From contig SKJB01000162.1 of the NCBI GenBank assembly GCA_007116145.1, forward strand, positions 1-34,084: a stretch of 34,084 nucleotides of DNA, read 5' to 3'. The notes below the pieces were generated by a model, which saw only the letters and a list, made by a program, of their open reading frames with translations, did not search any database and had not been told where the DNA came from. The DNA is from Limnochordia bacterium (GTDB lineage: Bacteria > Bacillota > Limnochordia > Darwinibacteriales > DTU012). This document shows, in pieces, positions 14,913 to 23,648 of this stretch (within the stretch, counting starts at the first letter, position 1; each line of letters starts with the position of its first letter). Both the position numbers and the translations under genes were made by a program.

Positions 14913-16964
14913 TTAGCGTGCATTAAGCATATAACTTTGGGAATCAATCTCTGTTTCTTCACCCATAGCATGAATCTTCTCATAGTCGCCGGTTGCAGTA
15001 AGGTGCCAACTCTGGACATTATCACCAAGGTGAATGGATAGTATTTTAAGTACTTGCTGTTGAATGTCGATTTGTTCGATAGGGAAAAGAATTTCCACTC
15101 TACGATCTAAATTGCGAGGCATTAGGTCGGCACTCCCTAGATACAATTTTGGGTTTCCTCCATTGCAAAAATAGAAAATGCGCGTGTGTTCCAAAAACCT
15201 CCCAACAATCGATGTTACTTTAATATTGTCGCTAATACCCTTTAAACCTGGCCTCAAACAGCATATCCCTCGGATCTGGAGCTCTACACGGACGCCTGCT
15301 TGCGATGCTCTATAGAGGGCTGCAATGCATTCTTTATCGACAAGCGAGTTCAGTTTTAGGATAATGTGACCTTTACCATCTTTACCATGAGCATGAATTT
15401 CGTCATTGATTAGTTCTAGAATGTCTTGCCTTAGGAATTCTGGAGCCACTAGTAATTTTTTGTACTTTTGGTGATTGGCATAACCTGTTAATGAGTGAAA
15501 TAATAACAGGACATCAGAGCACATTTCCTTGCGACAAGTAAATAGACTGAAATCGCAATACAACCTGGCTGTTTCTGGATTATAGTTGCCTGTGCCTAGG
15601 TGTGCGTAGCTAACAATAGATTTATTTTCCTGGCGCAACACTAATGTCATTTTTGTATGTACCTTTAGGCCCACCAACCCATAAATAACATGGACACCAG
15701 CTTTTTCTAGTTCTTGGGCCCAGGAGATATTGTTAGCCTCATCGAAACGTGCTCGCAGCTCAACTAAAACTGTAACCTGTTTGCCAAGAGAACGGGCACG
15801 GATTAAAGCTTTTATAATATCTGCGTTTTTCCCTACACGATACAGAGTTTGTTTAATCGCTAAAACATCTGGTGATTCGGCAGCAGCCCAGAGAAATTCT
15901 TCTACTGGCTGAAAGCTGTCGTAGGGATGATATAATATGAAATCATTTTTCTTGATGGAATCAAAAATATTCCTGACTAGTGGGCGAGTGGTCATGAGCT
16001 TTGGTTGAATCGGTGCATATTTTAAGTCTGGTCGATTAACGCTTGTTAGTTCCCATAGACATGATAACGCCAAGGGGTAGGTAGTTCTAATAACCTGATC
16101 GGGTGTGACGTGAAGGTTTTCTACTAATATTTTAAGGATATGGTCGGGGATTTTGTCTTGGACCTCTAACGAGACAACACCGCCAAATTGTCTCAGTTCT
16201 ACCTGTTCTTGCATAAGTGTCCACAGATCGGCCGCGTCATCATCATCTAATTCGATGTCAGCATCGCGAATTACGCGAAACGGACTTGCAGCTAGTACAG
16301 AATACCCTGGAAACAATAGGTTGAGATTGTTAGCGATAATATCCTCTAACCAGACAAAGCTTTGTTCATTACAGTCCTCTTCGACTAAAATTGATTGCAG
16401 AGAGACCAACCGCTGTAATCCATCGGGTAGTTTCAAGCGTGCGAAACCCTCGTTACCCTGGGAATCACAAACAATTATAGCTAGGTTGACGCTTAGACTA
16501 GAAATATGTGGAAATGGGCGCGTAGGATCAAACGCCATAGGGGTAAGTATAGGAAAAATCATTTCGCGAAAGTAATCGGTTAAGTGACCCTTTTGCTCGT
16601 TCGATAGCTTAGAGTACTCGACGATGTTTATCTTCTCAGCTGCAAGTAACGGACTTAGTTCGTCATTCCAAATTTTTGCGTATTCTGCAAGCTGCTCGTT
16701 TACTTTTTTGTGAATTTTTGCTAGTTGTTCAGCTGGAGATAATCCATCTGGTGGTGCTTCTAGTGCACCTTTTACTAACTGTCTACGCAGGCCAGAAACG
16801 CGAATCATATAGAATTCTTCCATGTTACTAATATAGATGGCTAGATATTTAATTCGTTCCAACAGTGGATGTCGCGTATTGCGGGCTTCTTGCATTACTC
16901 GATAGTTGAAATTTAACCAACTGAGTTCACGGTTAAAAAAATTAGTTGGATCTGGATTTTTCAT
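14913..16964 (-). CDS. ppk1: Polyphosphate kinase 1
   Basis: PPK1 reversibly polymerises the terminal phosphate of ATP into inorganic polyphosphate. The 683-residue length is normal. The start is NFFNRELSWLNFNYRV, as in the PPK1 N-terminal domain. The two phospholipase-D-like C-terminal domains carry the catalytic histidines: H436 in LKVHTKMTL, which corresponds to the phosphorylated histidine, and H593 in FLEHTRIF. Also seen are DPTRPFPHISSLS, PYDSFQPVEEF, AIKQTLYRVG and SADLMPRNLDRRVE. The ATG at 16964 has a perfect AAGGAGGAG seven bases upstream; an in-frame start at 16988 has none. A promoter lies at 16993-17020. With ppk2 and the nearby pst operon it forms a phosphate-storage neighbourhood. 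Confidence 0.96.
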   Translation of the reverse strand: MKNPDPTNFFNRELSWLNFNYRVMQEARNTRHPLLERIKYLAIYISNMEEFYMIRVSGLRRQLVKGALEAPPDGLSPAEQLAKIHKKVNEQLAEYAKIWNDELSPLLAAEKINIVEYSKLSNEQKGHLTDYFREMIFPILTPMAFDPTRPFPHISSLSVNLAIIVCDSQGNEGFARLKLPDGLQRLVSLQSILVEEDCNEQSFVWLEDIIANNLNLLFPGYSVLAASPFRVIRDADIELDDDDAADLWTLMQEQVELRQFGGVVSLEVQDKIPDHILKILVENLHVTPDQVIRTTYPLALSCLWELTSVNRPDLKYAPIQPKLMTTRPLVRNIFDSIKKNDFILYHPYDSFQPVEEFLWAAAESPDVLAIKQTLYRVGKNADIIKALIRARSLGKQVTVLVELRARFDEANNISWAQELEKAGVHVIYGLVGLKVHTKMTLVLRQENKSIVSYAHLGTGNYNPETARLYCDFSLFTCRKEMCSDVLLLFHSLTGYANHQKYKKLLVAPEFLRQDILELINDEIHAHGKDGKGHIILKLNSLVDKECIAALYRASQAGVRVELQIRGICCLRPGLKGISDNIKVTSIVGRFLEHTRIFYFCNGGNPKLYLGSADLMPRNLDRRVEILFPIEQIDIQQQVLKILSIHLGDNVQSWHLTATGDYEKIHAMGEETEIDSQSYMLNAR

Positions 16965-16992
16965 GATACGCTCCTCCTTGCTAATCAATACT

Positions 16993-17020
16993 ATTATACT
17001 ACAAATAGCTGATAGAGCAA
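16993..17020 (-). promoter_or_regulatory. Promoter of ppk1
   Basis: On the minus strand TTGCTC (17020-17015) is followed after 16 bases by a perfect TATAAT (16998-16993). Transcription would begin near 16986, giving a leader of about 22 bases that contains the AAGGAGGAG ribosome binding site. Confidence 0.65.
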
Positions 17021-17072
17021 GAGAGAATCAAGTACATATCGCATAGGATTACGAAAAAGAGGGGTGAGCATC

Positions 17073-17294
17073 ATGGCAAAAAAGAAGGTTAAAGTGTGTA
17101 AAAAGTGTTCAGGATTTAATGTGACGAAGTTAGACGAAGTGATGAAGGAGAAACACTATAAAGTGGGATGTATTGGTAAATGCTCTAAGAAATACCCCAA
17201 ACTTGCCGGAAAAGTCTATGGTTACATTGATGGTGATTTTGAGGTTTGTGACACAAAAAAAGAGTTTTTGGCAAAAATTGCTAAGTTATCTTAA
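17073..17294 (+). CDS. Small DUF1450-like (YuzB-type) cysteine-containing protein
   Basis: A 73-residue cytoplasmic protein with VCKKC near the N terminus and CIGKCSKKYP in the middle, followed by a glycine-tyrosine turn (KVYGYIDGDFEV) and C58-equivalent in EVCDTKKEF. This resembles the thioredoxin-fold ferredoxin-like DUF1450/YuzB group, where paired cysteines may bind a metal or form disulfides. The ATG at 17073 has GAGGGG eight bases upstream; a GTG at 17064 overlaps that site. It is divergent from ppk1 and precedes pepA by 77 bases. Lysine-rich composition suggests a basic protein. Function unknown; family call moderate. Confidence 0.65.
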   Translation: MAKKKVKVCKKCSGFNVTKLDEVMKEKHYKVGCIGKCSKKYPKLAGKVYGYIDGDFEVCDTKKEFLAKIAKLS

Positions 17295-17371
17295 GTGCCA
17301 AAGACCCTGAAACTCTCTCTGTATCGTTATAACAGGAATGTTAATAAGCATTTGAGTTGGAGGTAGTGTTT

Positions 17372-18853
17372 ATGAAGTTTAGAGTAGGGAATTTTGATAA
17401 TGTAGTAGAGCAAGATGCCCTGGTGTTGCTGCTTGCAGTAGGGGAGGTCCCAACGTTACCGCCTACATTAGTTAGTATTCAAGCTACTGTGGAGACGATA
17501 GTAGCCTGTAATGATTTTGAAGGTAAATTTAAGGAATCACTAGGATTTCGATTGTCGAATCCTTTGGGTCAAGTTAATAAAGTAGTATTAATTGGACTAG
17601 GCTCGAAAGCGGAAGTAGATTCGGAGAAATTGCGAAAATTGGTGGCCTGTGCTTACGGAGAAGTAAAAAGGCTTAAGAGCAAGACCGCTTCCGTCATATT
17701 GCCTGAGGGCACTGCGGTTACGTTTGCAGAGCAAACCAAGGTAATGACAGAGTCGTTTTTGATGAGCATGTACTCTTTTGATACCTATCAGGGGGAGAAA
17801 AAACCTACTGGTGTTACCGAGGTTAGTTTTATTGTAACTGAGGATGACCTCGCTGAGGCTAAGGAAGGAATAGTCGAAGGTCAGATCCTTGGAGAAACGA
17901 CTGTATTAGCTCGGCAGTTAGTCAATGAGCCAGCTAATGTGATGACGCCAGAGAATTTAGGTGAAGAAGTCGCCAAAATTGGTCAAGAAAGCGGCTTTGA
18001 GGTAGAGGTTTTCGCGGAAGAAAAAATAACTGCGTTGGGTATGACGGCATTTTTAGAGGTTGCTCGAGCTGCAGCGAACCGACCGCGATTGATTGTAATG
18101 CGCTATTTTGGAGATACAGGCAATACGCAACAGCTGCTTGGTTTGGTCGGTAAGGGTTTGACCTTTGATAGCGGTGGATTGTCTGTAAAACCCACGGAAA
18201 GCATGGTTTATATGAAGTGCGACATGGGCGGAGCTGCAGCTACTATTGGAGCCATGTCCGCCATTGCCCGACTAGGATTAAAGATAAATGTTATTGCAGT
18301 GGTGGCAGCATGTGAAAACATGATCGCAGGAAAGGGTTACCGGCCAGGAGATATTATTCAAACAATGGCTGGTAAGACAGTGTTTATTGGTAACACAGAT
18401 GCGGAAGGGCGGCTAACCCTAGCCGATGCAGTACACTATATTGTAGCGCACGAAGGGGTAGCTCAGGTGGTGGATATTGCCACTCTCACTGGAGCTGCGG
18501 TGATAGCCCTAGGACACTCAACATCGTTAGTGGTTACCAATAATCAGGAATTGTATGCGAGTTTAGAAAAAGCGTCACAAGTTTCAGGAGAAAAGGTGTG
18601 GCAAATGCCATCGTTCCCTGAGTATCAAGAAATGCTAAAATCCAAGGTGGCTGATCTTACAAATTCTGCAGGTCGAGCAGGATCGAGTATTACAGCAGGC
18701 CTTTTTATCGGAGAGTTTGTTCAGAAAAAGCCCTGGTTACACATTGACATTGCAGGTACAGCCTGGACCGAGAAGCCTGAGGATTACATTTCCTTAGGTG
18801 GCACTGGGGTGGGCGTACGATTACTATATCATTTGGTTAAAGAGTTGTCGTAA
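17372..18853 (+). CDS. pepA: Leucyl aminopeptidase (M17 family)
   Basis: Cytosolic two-metal aminopeptidase that removes N-terminal residues from peptides. The 493-residue product has the M17 metal ligands K261, D266 (in GKGLTFDSGG), D284 (in KCDMGGAAA), D343 and E345 (in NTDAEGRL), plus catalytic K273 and R347. ARQLVNEPANVMTP marks the boundary between the N-terminal macro-like domain and the catalytic domain. The ATG at 17372 follows GGAGGT with good spacing; the frame runs back to a TTG at 17357 inside that site. It may be co-transcribed with the small gene upstream. A large hairpin terminator follows at 18901. Confidence 0.95.
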   Translation: MKFRVGNFDNVVEQDALVLLLAVGEVPTLPPTLVSIQATVETIVACNDFEGKFKESLGFRLSNPLGQVNKVVLIGLGSKAEVDSEKLRKLVACAYGEVKRLKSKTASVILPEGTAVTFAEQTKVMTESFLMSMYSFDTYQGEKKPTGVTEVSFIVTEDDLAEAKEGIVEGQILGETTVLARQLVNEPANVMTPENLGEEVAKIGQESGFEVEVFAEEKITALGMTAFLEVARAAANRPRLIVMRYFGDTGNTQQLLGLVGKGLTFDSGGLSVKPTESMVYMKCDMGGAAATIGAMSAIARLGLKINVIAVVAACENMIAGKGYRPGDIIQTMAGKTVFIGNTDAEGRLTLADAVHYIVAHEGVAQVVDIATLTGAAVIALGHSTSLVVTNNQELYASLEKASQVSGEKVWQMPSFPEYQEMLKSKVADLTNSAGRAGSSITAGLFIGEFVQKKPWLHIDIAGTAWTEKPEDYISLGGTGVGVRLLYHLVKELS

Positions 18854-18900
18854 CTCTAAATACCGAGGCTGGGTAATACCATCCATCAAAGCGAAAAGCG

Positions 18901-18974
18901 AGACCCATACATCCTTTAGGACTGAGCTCTTGTGTAGAAAGAGCTCTATACGAAGGAAAGTATGGGTCTTTTGG
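18901..18974 (+). terminator. Large two-tier hairpin terminator after pepA
   Basis: An outer 10-bp repeat AGACCCATAC / GTATGGGTCT (18901-18910 and 18960-18969) encloses an inner 8-bp repeat GAGCTCTT / AAGAGCTC (18924-18931 and 18939-18946), with a CCTT/AAGG pair between them. The outer arm is followed by TTTT-rich sequence. It separates pepA from the pst operon. The nested form is larger than a simple terminator. Confidence 0.7.
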
Positions 18975-18995
18975 TTATCTGTGACAAAAAACCTG

Positions 18996-19052
18996 ACTTT
19001 ACATAGATTTGATAATCCTCTGATGGTGCACTTTACATAGTAACTCTATACT
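18996..19052 (+). promoter_or_regulatory. Probable PhoP-controlled promoter of the pst operon
   Basis: ACTTTACATAG occurs twice (18996-19006 and 19030-19040). TTTACA at 18998 is followed 11 bases later by TTGATA at 19009, and another TTTACA stands at 19032; this fits TT(A/T/C)ACA-type Pho boxes with 11-bp spacing. A good -10, TATACT, is at 19047-19052. With transcription starting near 19059 the boxes fall at about -61, -50 and -27, where PhoP binds on activated Firmicutes promoters. No proper -35 is present, as expected of an activator-dependent promoter. Confidence 0.6.
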
Positions 19053-19073
19053 AGTATTTGTAGGGGTAAATAA

Positions 19074-19109
19074 ATGAAAACCTACATAGACAAAAGGGAG
19101 GCGTTATAA
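19074..19109 (+). CDS. Possible 11-codon leader ORF before pstS
   Basis: ATG at 19074 opens an 11-residue frame (MKTYIDKREAL) that ends two bases before the pstS ATG. TAGGGG stands seven bases upstream. The frame covers the pstS ribosome binding site AGGGAGG, so its translation could influence pstS. It may equally be chance; no sequence property proves translation. Confidence 0.25.
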   Translation: MKTYIDKREAL

Positions 19110-19111
19110 AG

Positions 19112-20158
19112 ATGAATAAGAGAATGGTGTTAGTAGTTAGTCTTGTTTTTGCATTAGTTGTCATTAATATGGGTTCTGTATTTGCGGCCAATTTACAAAT
19201 TGATGGTGCTGGAGCTAGTTTTCCTTATCCTATTTATTCCAAGTGGTTTGATGAATATCGGAAGATAGACCCTTCAGTCCAAATCAACTACCAGTCCATT
19301 GGCAGTGGTGGTGGAATTCGCCAGATCAGTGCGAAAACAGTTGACTTTGGTGCGACTGATGCTCCAATGACGGACGAAGCATTAGCTGCGTTAGATCGAG
19401 AGTTGATACACATTCCAACAGTAATTGGTTCGGTTGCTGTGGTCTACAACATTCCTGGAGTTCCATCTGGTCTAAAATTAACTGGCGATATTGTAGCCGA
19501 TATTTACTTGGGTACGATTACAAAATGGAATGACGTTCGTATAACAGAGATTAATCCTGGTGTTAATCTACCAGACTTATCTATTGCTGCTGCTAGACGT
19601 TCAGATGGCAGTGGGACAACCTTTACATTTAGTGATTACTTGAGTAACATTAGCACTGTTTGGAAGGAGACAGTGGGTACCGGTAGTGCTTTACGTTGGC
19701 CTGTTGGTTTAGGCGCTCGAGGAAATGAGGGTGTAGCGGGTCTTGTGCGCCAATTACCTGGTGCGATTGGTTATGTTGAACAAGCATATGCAGAACAGAA
19801 CAATTTATCGCAGGTTGCTCTTAAAAACAAGGCTGGATATTATGTAATGCCATCGTTAGTTGGTGCAAGTTTAGCTGCCGCTGGAGTTGAAATGCCAGAT
19901 GATTATCGGGTTTCCATTGTGAATGCGGACGGACCAGATGCGTATCCAATTGCTACATTTACTTGGTTACTTGTTTATAAAAACGCTTTTGACCAAGCAA
20001 AGGGCCAGAAATTAGCCGATTTTATCTGGTGGGCTATTCATGAGGGTGATTCGTTTGCGATAGAGTTACACTACTCGCCACTACCCGAAGCTGTGATTTC
20101 AAAGCTACAAGGCACGTTAAAACAACTAAACTTTAACGGAAATACCTTCTTAAAATAA
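19112..20158 (+). CDS. pstS: Phosphate ABC transporter substrate-binding protein PstS
   Basis: High-affinity phosphate receptor of the PstSCAB importer. The 348-residue precursor has a signal peptide of about 25 residues ending VFA-AN, with no lipobox cysteine, so it should be a free periplasmic protein. Phosphate-binding segments are GAGASFPYPIYSKW, GSGGGIRQISAKTVDFGATDAP and the SDGSGTTFTFSDYL loop. GAGAS and SDGSGTT supply the backbone and side-chain contacts to phosphate in this family. AGGGAGG precedes the ATG. It is the first gene of the eight-gene phosphate operon and is likely induced by phosphate starvation through the boxes upstream. Confidence 0.97.
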   Translation: MNKRMVLVVSLVFALVVINMGSVFAANLQIDGAGASFPYPIYSKWFDEYRKIDPSVQINYQSIGSGGGIRQISAKTVDFGATDAPMTDEALAALDRELIHIPTVIGSVAVVYNIPGVPSGLKLTGDIVADIYLGTITKWNDVRITEINPGVNLPDLSIAAARRSDGSGTTFTFSDYLSNISTVWKETVGTGSALRWPVGLGARGNEGVAGLVRQLPGAIGYVEQAYAEQNNLSQVALKNKAGYYVMPSLVGASLAAAGVEMPDDYRVSIVNADGPDAYPIATFTWLLVYKNAFDQAKGQKLADFIWWAIHEGDSFAIELHYSPLPEAVISKLQGTLKQLNFNGNTFLK

Positions 20159-20196
20159 AATACTTTTAAATGTTGGTATAAGGAGTGAGAACCTTA

Positions 20197-21186
20197 ATGC
20201 ATCAACTACCATCTAAGGGCAAAGGCGCAACGCCTTCTGCCCTTTCGAGGTCAAAAATGCACGAAACGCTGTTAGTCGGAAGTGTTCCCGATCGCGTGTT
20301 CAAATTTGTTACAGCAACTGCTGCCGTGGTTGTGCTCGGTTTAGTTAGTATGATTGTATTTCAGTTGACCACAAAATCCTGGGAATCGATAACTCGGTAT
20401 GGGTTAGCGTTTATCACTAGTGACATGTGGGATCCTGTTTTTCATGAATATGGCGCTTTGCCATTTATCTTTGGCACAGTCGCTTCTTCGATTATTGGTT
20501 TATTAATTGCAGTGCCTGCTAGTTTAGGTGTTGCGATTTTCCTATCTGAGCTCGCGCAAAAGAGAATTCGACGACCAGTTACGTTTTTAGTCGAAGTATT
20601 AGCGTCGATTCCTAGTGTTATTTACGGTCTATGGGGTGTATTTGTATTAATACCACTTATCCGCAGTGTTCAACCGTTCATTCAAACACGACTTGGTTTT
20701 TTGCCCTTTTTTCAAGGTCCACCCTTTGGGTATAGTCTGTTTACTGCGGGCGTTATCTTAGCTATTATGATTATTCCCACCATTACCAGTTTAAGTCGCG
20801 ACGCTTTAAACGCTGTTCCAAATCATCAGCGTGAGGCAAGTCTAGCTTTAGGTGCTACTCGCTGGGAGACCATTTGGAATGTTGTATTACCCTATAATAA
20901 GTCAGGGATTATTGGTGCTATTATGTTAGGACTAGGGCGTGCTCTCGGTGAAACGATGGCGGTTACGATGGTGATCGGTAATCAACCAGAGATTAGTATG
21001 TCCATTTTCATGCCAGCGCAAACCATGGCTAGTTTAATTGCCAATGAATTTAATGAAGCAACAGAAGCTATTCATTTGAGTGCGCTAATCGAAATTGGAT
21101 TTTTACTGTTCTTGGTAACACTTACGCTTAATATTATCGCTAAACTATTGATGATTCGCGTACGAGGAAAGGGGGCTCACAGGTGA
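20197..21186 (+). CDS. pstC: Phosphate ABC transporter permease PstC
   Basis: Inner-membrane permease of the Pst importer, about 329 residues. Six or so hydrophobic segments follow a 40-residue polar N terminus. Typical stretches are ASIPSVIYGLWGVFVL, an insert around QTRLGFLPFFQG found in PstC, and the coupling-loop region REASLALGATRWETIW with the EAA-type sequence before LGRALGETMAV. The frame opens at a GTG at 20185 that lies within the AAGGAG site; the ATG at 20197, 11 bases after the site, is the more likely start. It follows pstS by 38 bases and overlaps pstA by four. Confidence 0.95.
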   Translation: MHQLPSKGKGATPSALSRSKMHETLLVGSVPDRVFKFVTATAAVVVLGLVSMIVFQLTTKSWESITRYGLAFITSDMWDPVFHEYGALPFIFGTVASSIIGLLIAVPASLGVAIFLSELAQKRIRRPVTFLVEVLASIPSVIYGLWGVFVLIPLIRSVQPFIQTRLGFLPFFQGPPFGYSLFTAGVILAIMIIPTITSLSRDALNAVPNHQREASLALGATRWETIWNVVLPYNKSGIIGAIMLGLGRALGETMAVTMVIGNQPEISMSIFMPAQTMASLIANEFNEATEAIHLSALIEIGFLLFLVTLTLNIIAKLLMIRVRGKGAHR

Positions 21187-22025
21187 GTTGCCGTCGTAAG
21201 TTTATAGACAAAGTTATGATTTTTGTCCCTTGGCTGTGTGTCGTTGTAACTGTGATTCCACTAATTAGTATTCTCGGCTATCTTATTTATAAAGGGAGTC
21301 AAACTCTAAATGTCGCTTTTATTACCCAGCTTCCAAAACCAGTTGGTGAGTCTGGTGGTGGAATGGCTAACTCGATAATGGGAACTGGAATTGTCGTGGG
21401 CTTAGCTGGAATTTTTGGAATTCCTATCGGTGTTTTAGCAGGGGTATACTTGGCTGAATTCGGTAAACACACGAAATTAGGGTGGATAGTTCGTTTCTTG
21501 GCCGATGTTCTCCAAGGAGTTCCATCAATTGTCATAGGTATTGTTGCCTATACGGTTGTGGTTGTGCCTATGGGTAATTTCTCTGCCTATGCAGGTGCTG
21601 TAGCTTTGGCCATGATGCTAATTCCATTTCTTACACGCACAACAGAGGAAGCCATATTAACGGTTCCCGAAGATATCAAAGAGGCTGGGTTAGCTCTGGG
21701 GCAGCCGTATTGGAGAATTATTCTTGGTATTGTGCTCCGCAGTGCCCGTGGTCCCATTCTGACGGGTATTATGTTAGCAATTGCTAGAATTGCTGGTGAG
21801 ACTGCACCGTTACTATTCACTGCGCTAAATAATCGTTTTTGGCATCGGGGGTTAAATGGTCCAATTTCCACTCTAACCGTGCAAATATACAGCTATGCAA
21901 TAGCTCCATTTAACGACTGGAATGCGCAAGCCTGGTCTGGGGCGTTAGTACTCATTTTATTGGTTACGCTATTAAATATTTTAGTTCGCACCGTAGCTCG
22001 GTCTCGTTATATTGAGCGGTCTTAA
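21183..22025 (+). CDS. pstA: Phosphate ABC transporter permease PstA
   Basis: Second permease subunit of the Pst importer, 280 residues with about six transmembrane segments. Characteristic stretches are GGGMANSIMGTG near residue 60, GVPSIVIGIVAY, and the coupling loop around KEAGLALGQPYWRII followed by AIARIAGETAPLLFTAL. The GTG start at 21183 overlaps the pstC stop as GTGA, implying translational coupling. It pairs with PstC to form the channel energised by the two PstB proteins that follow. Confidence 0.95.
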   Translation: MSCRRKFIDKVMIFVPWLCVVVTVIPLISILGYLIYKGSQTLNVAFITQLPKPVGESGGGMANSIMGTGIVVGLAGIFGIPIGVLAGVYLAEFGKHTKLGWIVRFLADVLQGVPSIVIGIVAYTVVVVPMGNFSAYAGAVALAMMLIPFLTRTTEEAILTVPEDIKEAGLALGQPYWRIILGIVLRSARGPILTGIMLAIARIAGETAPLLFTALNNRFWHRGLNGPISTLTVQIYSYAIAPFNDWNAQAWSGALVLILLVTLLNILVRTVARSRYIERS

Positions 22026-22047
22026 TAATTTCAAAGGAGGGTTTTTC

Positions 22048-22881
22048 ATGAGTATTGCTGCCGTTGAACGAAGTGTAGATCGCTCAGTGGTTAAACCATT
22101 GATTGCACCAAAAATAGGTTTAGAGCAGACATCCGTTATCACTACAAAGGATTTATCGGTGTACTATAGAGAACTGGAGGCCATTCGGTCTGTTTCTATG
22201 ACTATTACTAGTAAAGCCATAACCGCCTTAATAGGACCCTCTGGTTGTGGTAAATCTACTTTCTTACGCACTCTTAATCGCATGAATGACACCGTTCTAG
22301 GTTTTTCCATTAACGGAGAGGTAGTGGTTGATGGTGAACGGATTTATAGTTCAAATGTCGATACAATCGCACTTCGCAAAAAAATAGGGATGGTCTTTCA
22401 ACGGCCGAACCCTTTTCCCATGTCGATTATTGACAACATAACATGGGCTCTTACATTTCATGGAATTCGCCGTAGGGATGAGCGCGAGGCAATTGGTGTG
22501 GAAAGCTTAAAACGAGCAGGGTTGTGGGATGAAGTCTGTGGTCGTTTGAAAGATCCAGTGTTTGCGTTATCTGGTGGTCAGCAACAAAGATTATGTATTG
22601 CACGAGCAATTGCGTTGCAGCCAACGATATTACTAATGGATGAGCCGACTTCTGCTCTAGATCCTATAGCAACTCGCGTAGTGGAAGATTTAATGATCTC
22701 ATTAAAAGAGGATTATACTGTTGTATTGGTCTCTCATAACATGGAGCAAGCAGCTCGGGTTTCGGATCAAACGGCATTTTTCTTGATGGGAGAGTTAGTC
22801 GAATACTCAGCAACCGAGAGTATGTTTTCTAATCCAAAAAACAAAACTACGGAAGATTATATTACTGGACGCTTCGGATAG
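22048..22881 (+). CDS. pstB: Phosphate ABC transporter ATP-binding protein PstB (first copy)
   Basis: ATPase of the Pst importer. With the ATG at 22048, behind a strong AAAGGAGGG, it has 277 residues. Walker [10 protein letters not shown] at 63-71, the Q-loop in [12 protein letters not shown], signature LSGGQQQRL near 174-182, Walker B LLMDEP at 195-200 and the switch histidine H230 are all intact. The frame extends upstream to 22012 over the pstA end, but without a ribosome binding site. Its N terminus is about 25 residues longer than that of the second copy ([13 protein letters not shown]...), and it diverges from typical PstB in [10 protein letters not shown]. The tandem arrangement is like pstBA/pstBB of Bacillus. 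Confidence 0.95.
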   Translation: MSIAAVERSVDRSVVKPLIAPKIGLEQTSVITTKDLSVYYRELEAIRSVSMTITSKAITALIGPSGCGKSTFLRTLNRMNDTVLGFSINGEVVVDGERIYSSNVDTIALRKKIGMVFQRPNPFPMSIIDNITWALTFHGIRRRDEREAIGVESLKRAGLWDEVCGRLKDPVFALSGGQQQRLCIARAIALQPTILLMDEPTSALDPIATRVVEDLMISLKEDYTVVLVSHNMEQAARVSDQTAFFLMGELVEYSATESMFSNPKNKTTEDYITGRFG

Positions 22882-22892
22882 GAGGTAGCTAT

Positions 22893-23648
22893 ATGCCAAG
22901 CAATAAAATAAGTGTAACCGACTTAAATTTGTACTATGGTCATTTACATGCGTTAAAAAGCATTAATCTTAGTATTCATCCGCAAGAGATAACTGCCTTT
23001 ATTGGCCCCTCGGGGTGTGGCAAATCTACCATTCTCAAGACCCTAAATCGAATGAACGACTTGGTTGAGGGATGTAAGATTACAGGAAAAGTTTTATTAG
23101 ACAGCGAAGATATTTATGGTAACGTTGATTTGAATTTACTTCGAAAGCGCGTCGGGATGGTGTTTCAAAAACCAAACCCGTTTCCAAAGTCGGTTTATGA
23201 TAATGTGGCTTATGGTCCACGTTTGCATGGTATCAAGAGTAAGGCAGTATTGGACGATATCGTAGAAAAGGCATTGAAGGACACAGTAATCTGGGATGAA
23301 GTTAAAGATCGCCTGCGAGATAACGCTTTAGGGCTATCGGGCGGTCAGCAACAACGGTTGTGTATTGCTCGGGCGCTAGCAGTGCAGCCTGAAGTATTAT
23401 TAATGGATGAACCAACATCCGCACTTGATCCGACGTCAACAGCAAAAATCGAAGAGTTGGTTACTGTGTTGAAAGCAGATTATACGATTGTAATAGTGAC
23501 CCATAATATGCAGCAAGCAGCGCGCATATCTGATCAGACAGCTTGCTTTTTAATGGGCGAAATCATTGAATGTAATTGTACAAACCAATTATTTTCCGAT
23601 CCAAAAGACAGACGTACAGAAGATTATATAACTGGGAGGTTTGGCTAG
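22893..23648 (+). CDS. pstB: Phosphate ABC transporter ATP-binding protein PstB (second copy)
   Basis: Second PstB ATPase, 251 residues, closer to the family norm in length and sequence. Walker [10 protein letters not shown] lies at residues 38-46, followed by [45 protein letters not shown] and a THNMQQAAR switch region. It begins 11 bases after the first copy, behind AGGAGGT, and its TAG overlaps the GTG of phoU by one base. The two copies share most of their catalytic core, so they stem from a duplication, and could form a heterodimer or serve alternative conditions. Confidence 0.96.
   Translation: MPSNKISVTDLNLYYGHLHALKSINLSIHPQEITAFIGPSGCGKSTILKTLNRMNDLVEGCKITGKVLLDSEDIYGNVDLNLLRKRVGMVFQKPNPFPKSVYDNVAYGPRLHGIKSKAVLDDIVEKALKDTVIWDEVKDRLRDNALGLSGGQQQRLCIARALAVQPEVLLMDEPTSALDPTSTAKIEELVTVLKADYTIVIVTHNMQQAARISDQTACFLMGEIIECNCTNQLFSDPKDRRTEDYITGRFG

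Noticed and set aside
14898-14915. TAACAA/TTGTTA repeat between ppk2 and ppk1 as a terminator
   Set aside because: Only six base pairs, all AT-rich but for one position, and it overlaps both gene ends; too weak to call.
18798-19040. An 80-codon frame across the end of pepA and the pst promoter
   Set aside because: It overlaps the pepA end, a terminator hairpin and Pho boxes, and has no ribosome binding site.
23576-23647. Upstream extension of phoU into the end of the second pstB
   Set aside because: The GTG at 23648 has a good ribosome binding site and starts at the normal PhoU N terminus; the extension merely reads pstB in another frame.
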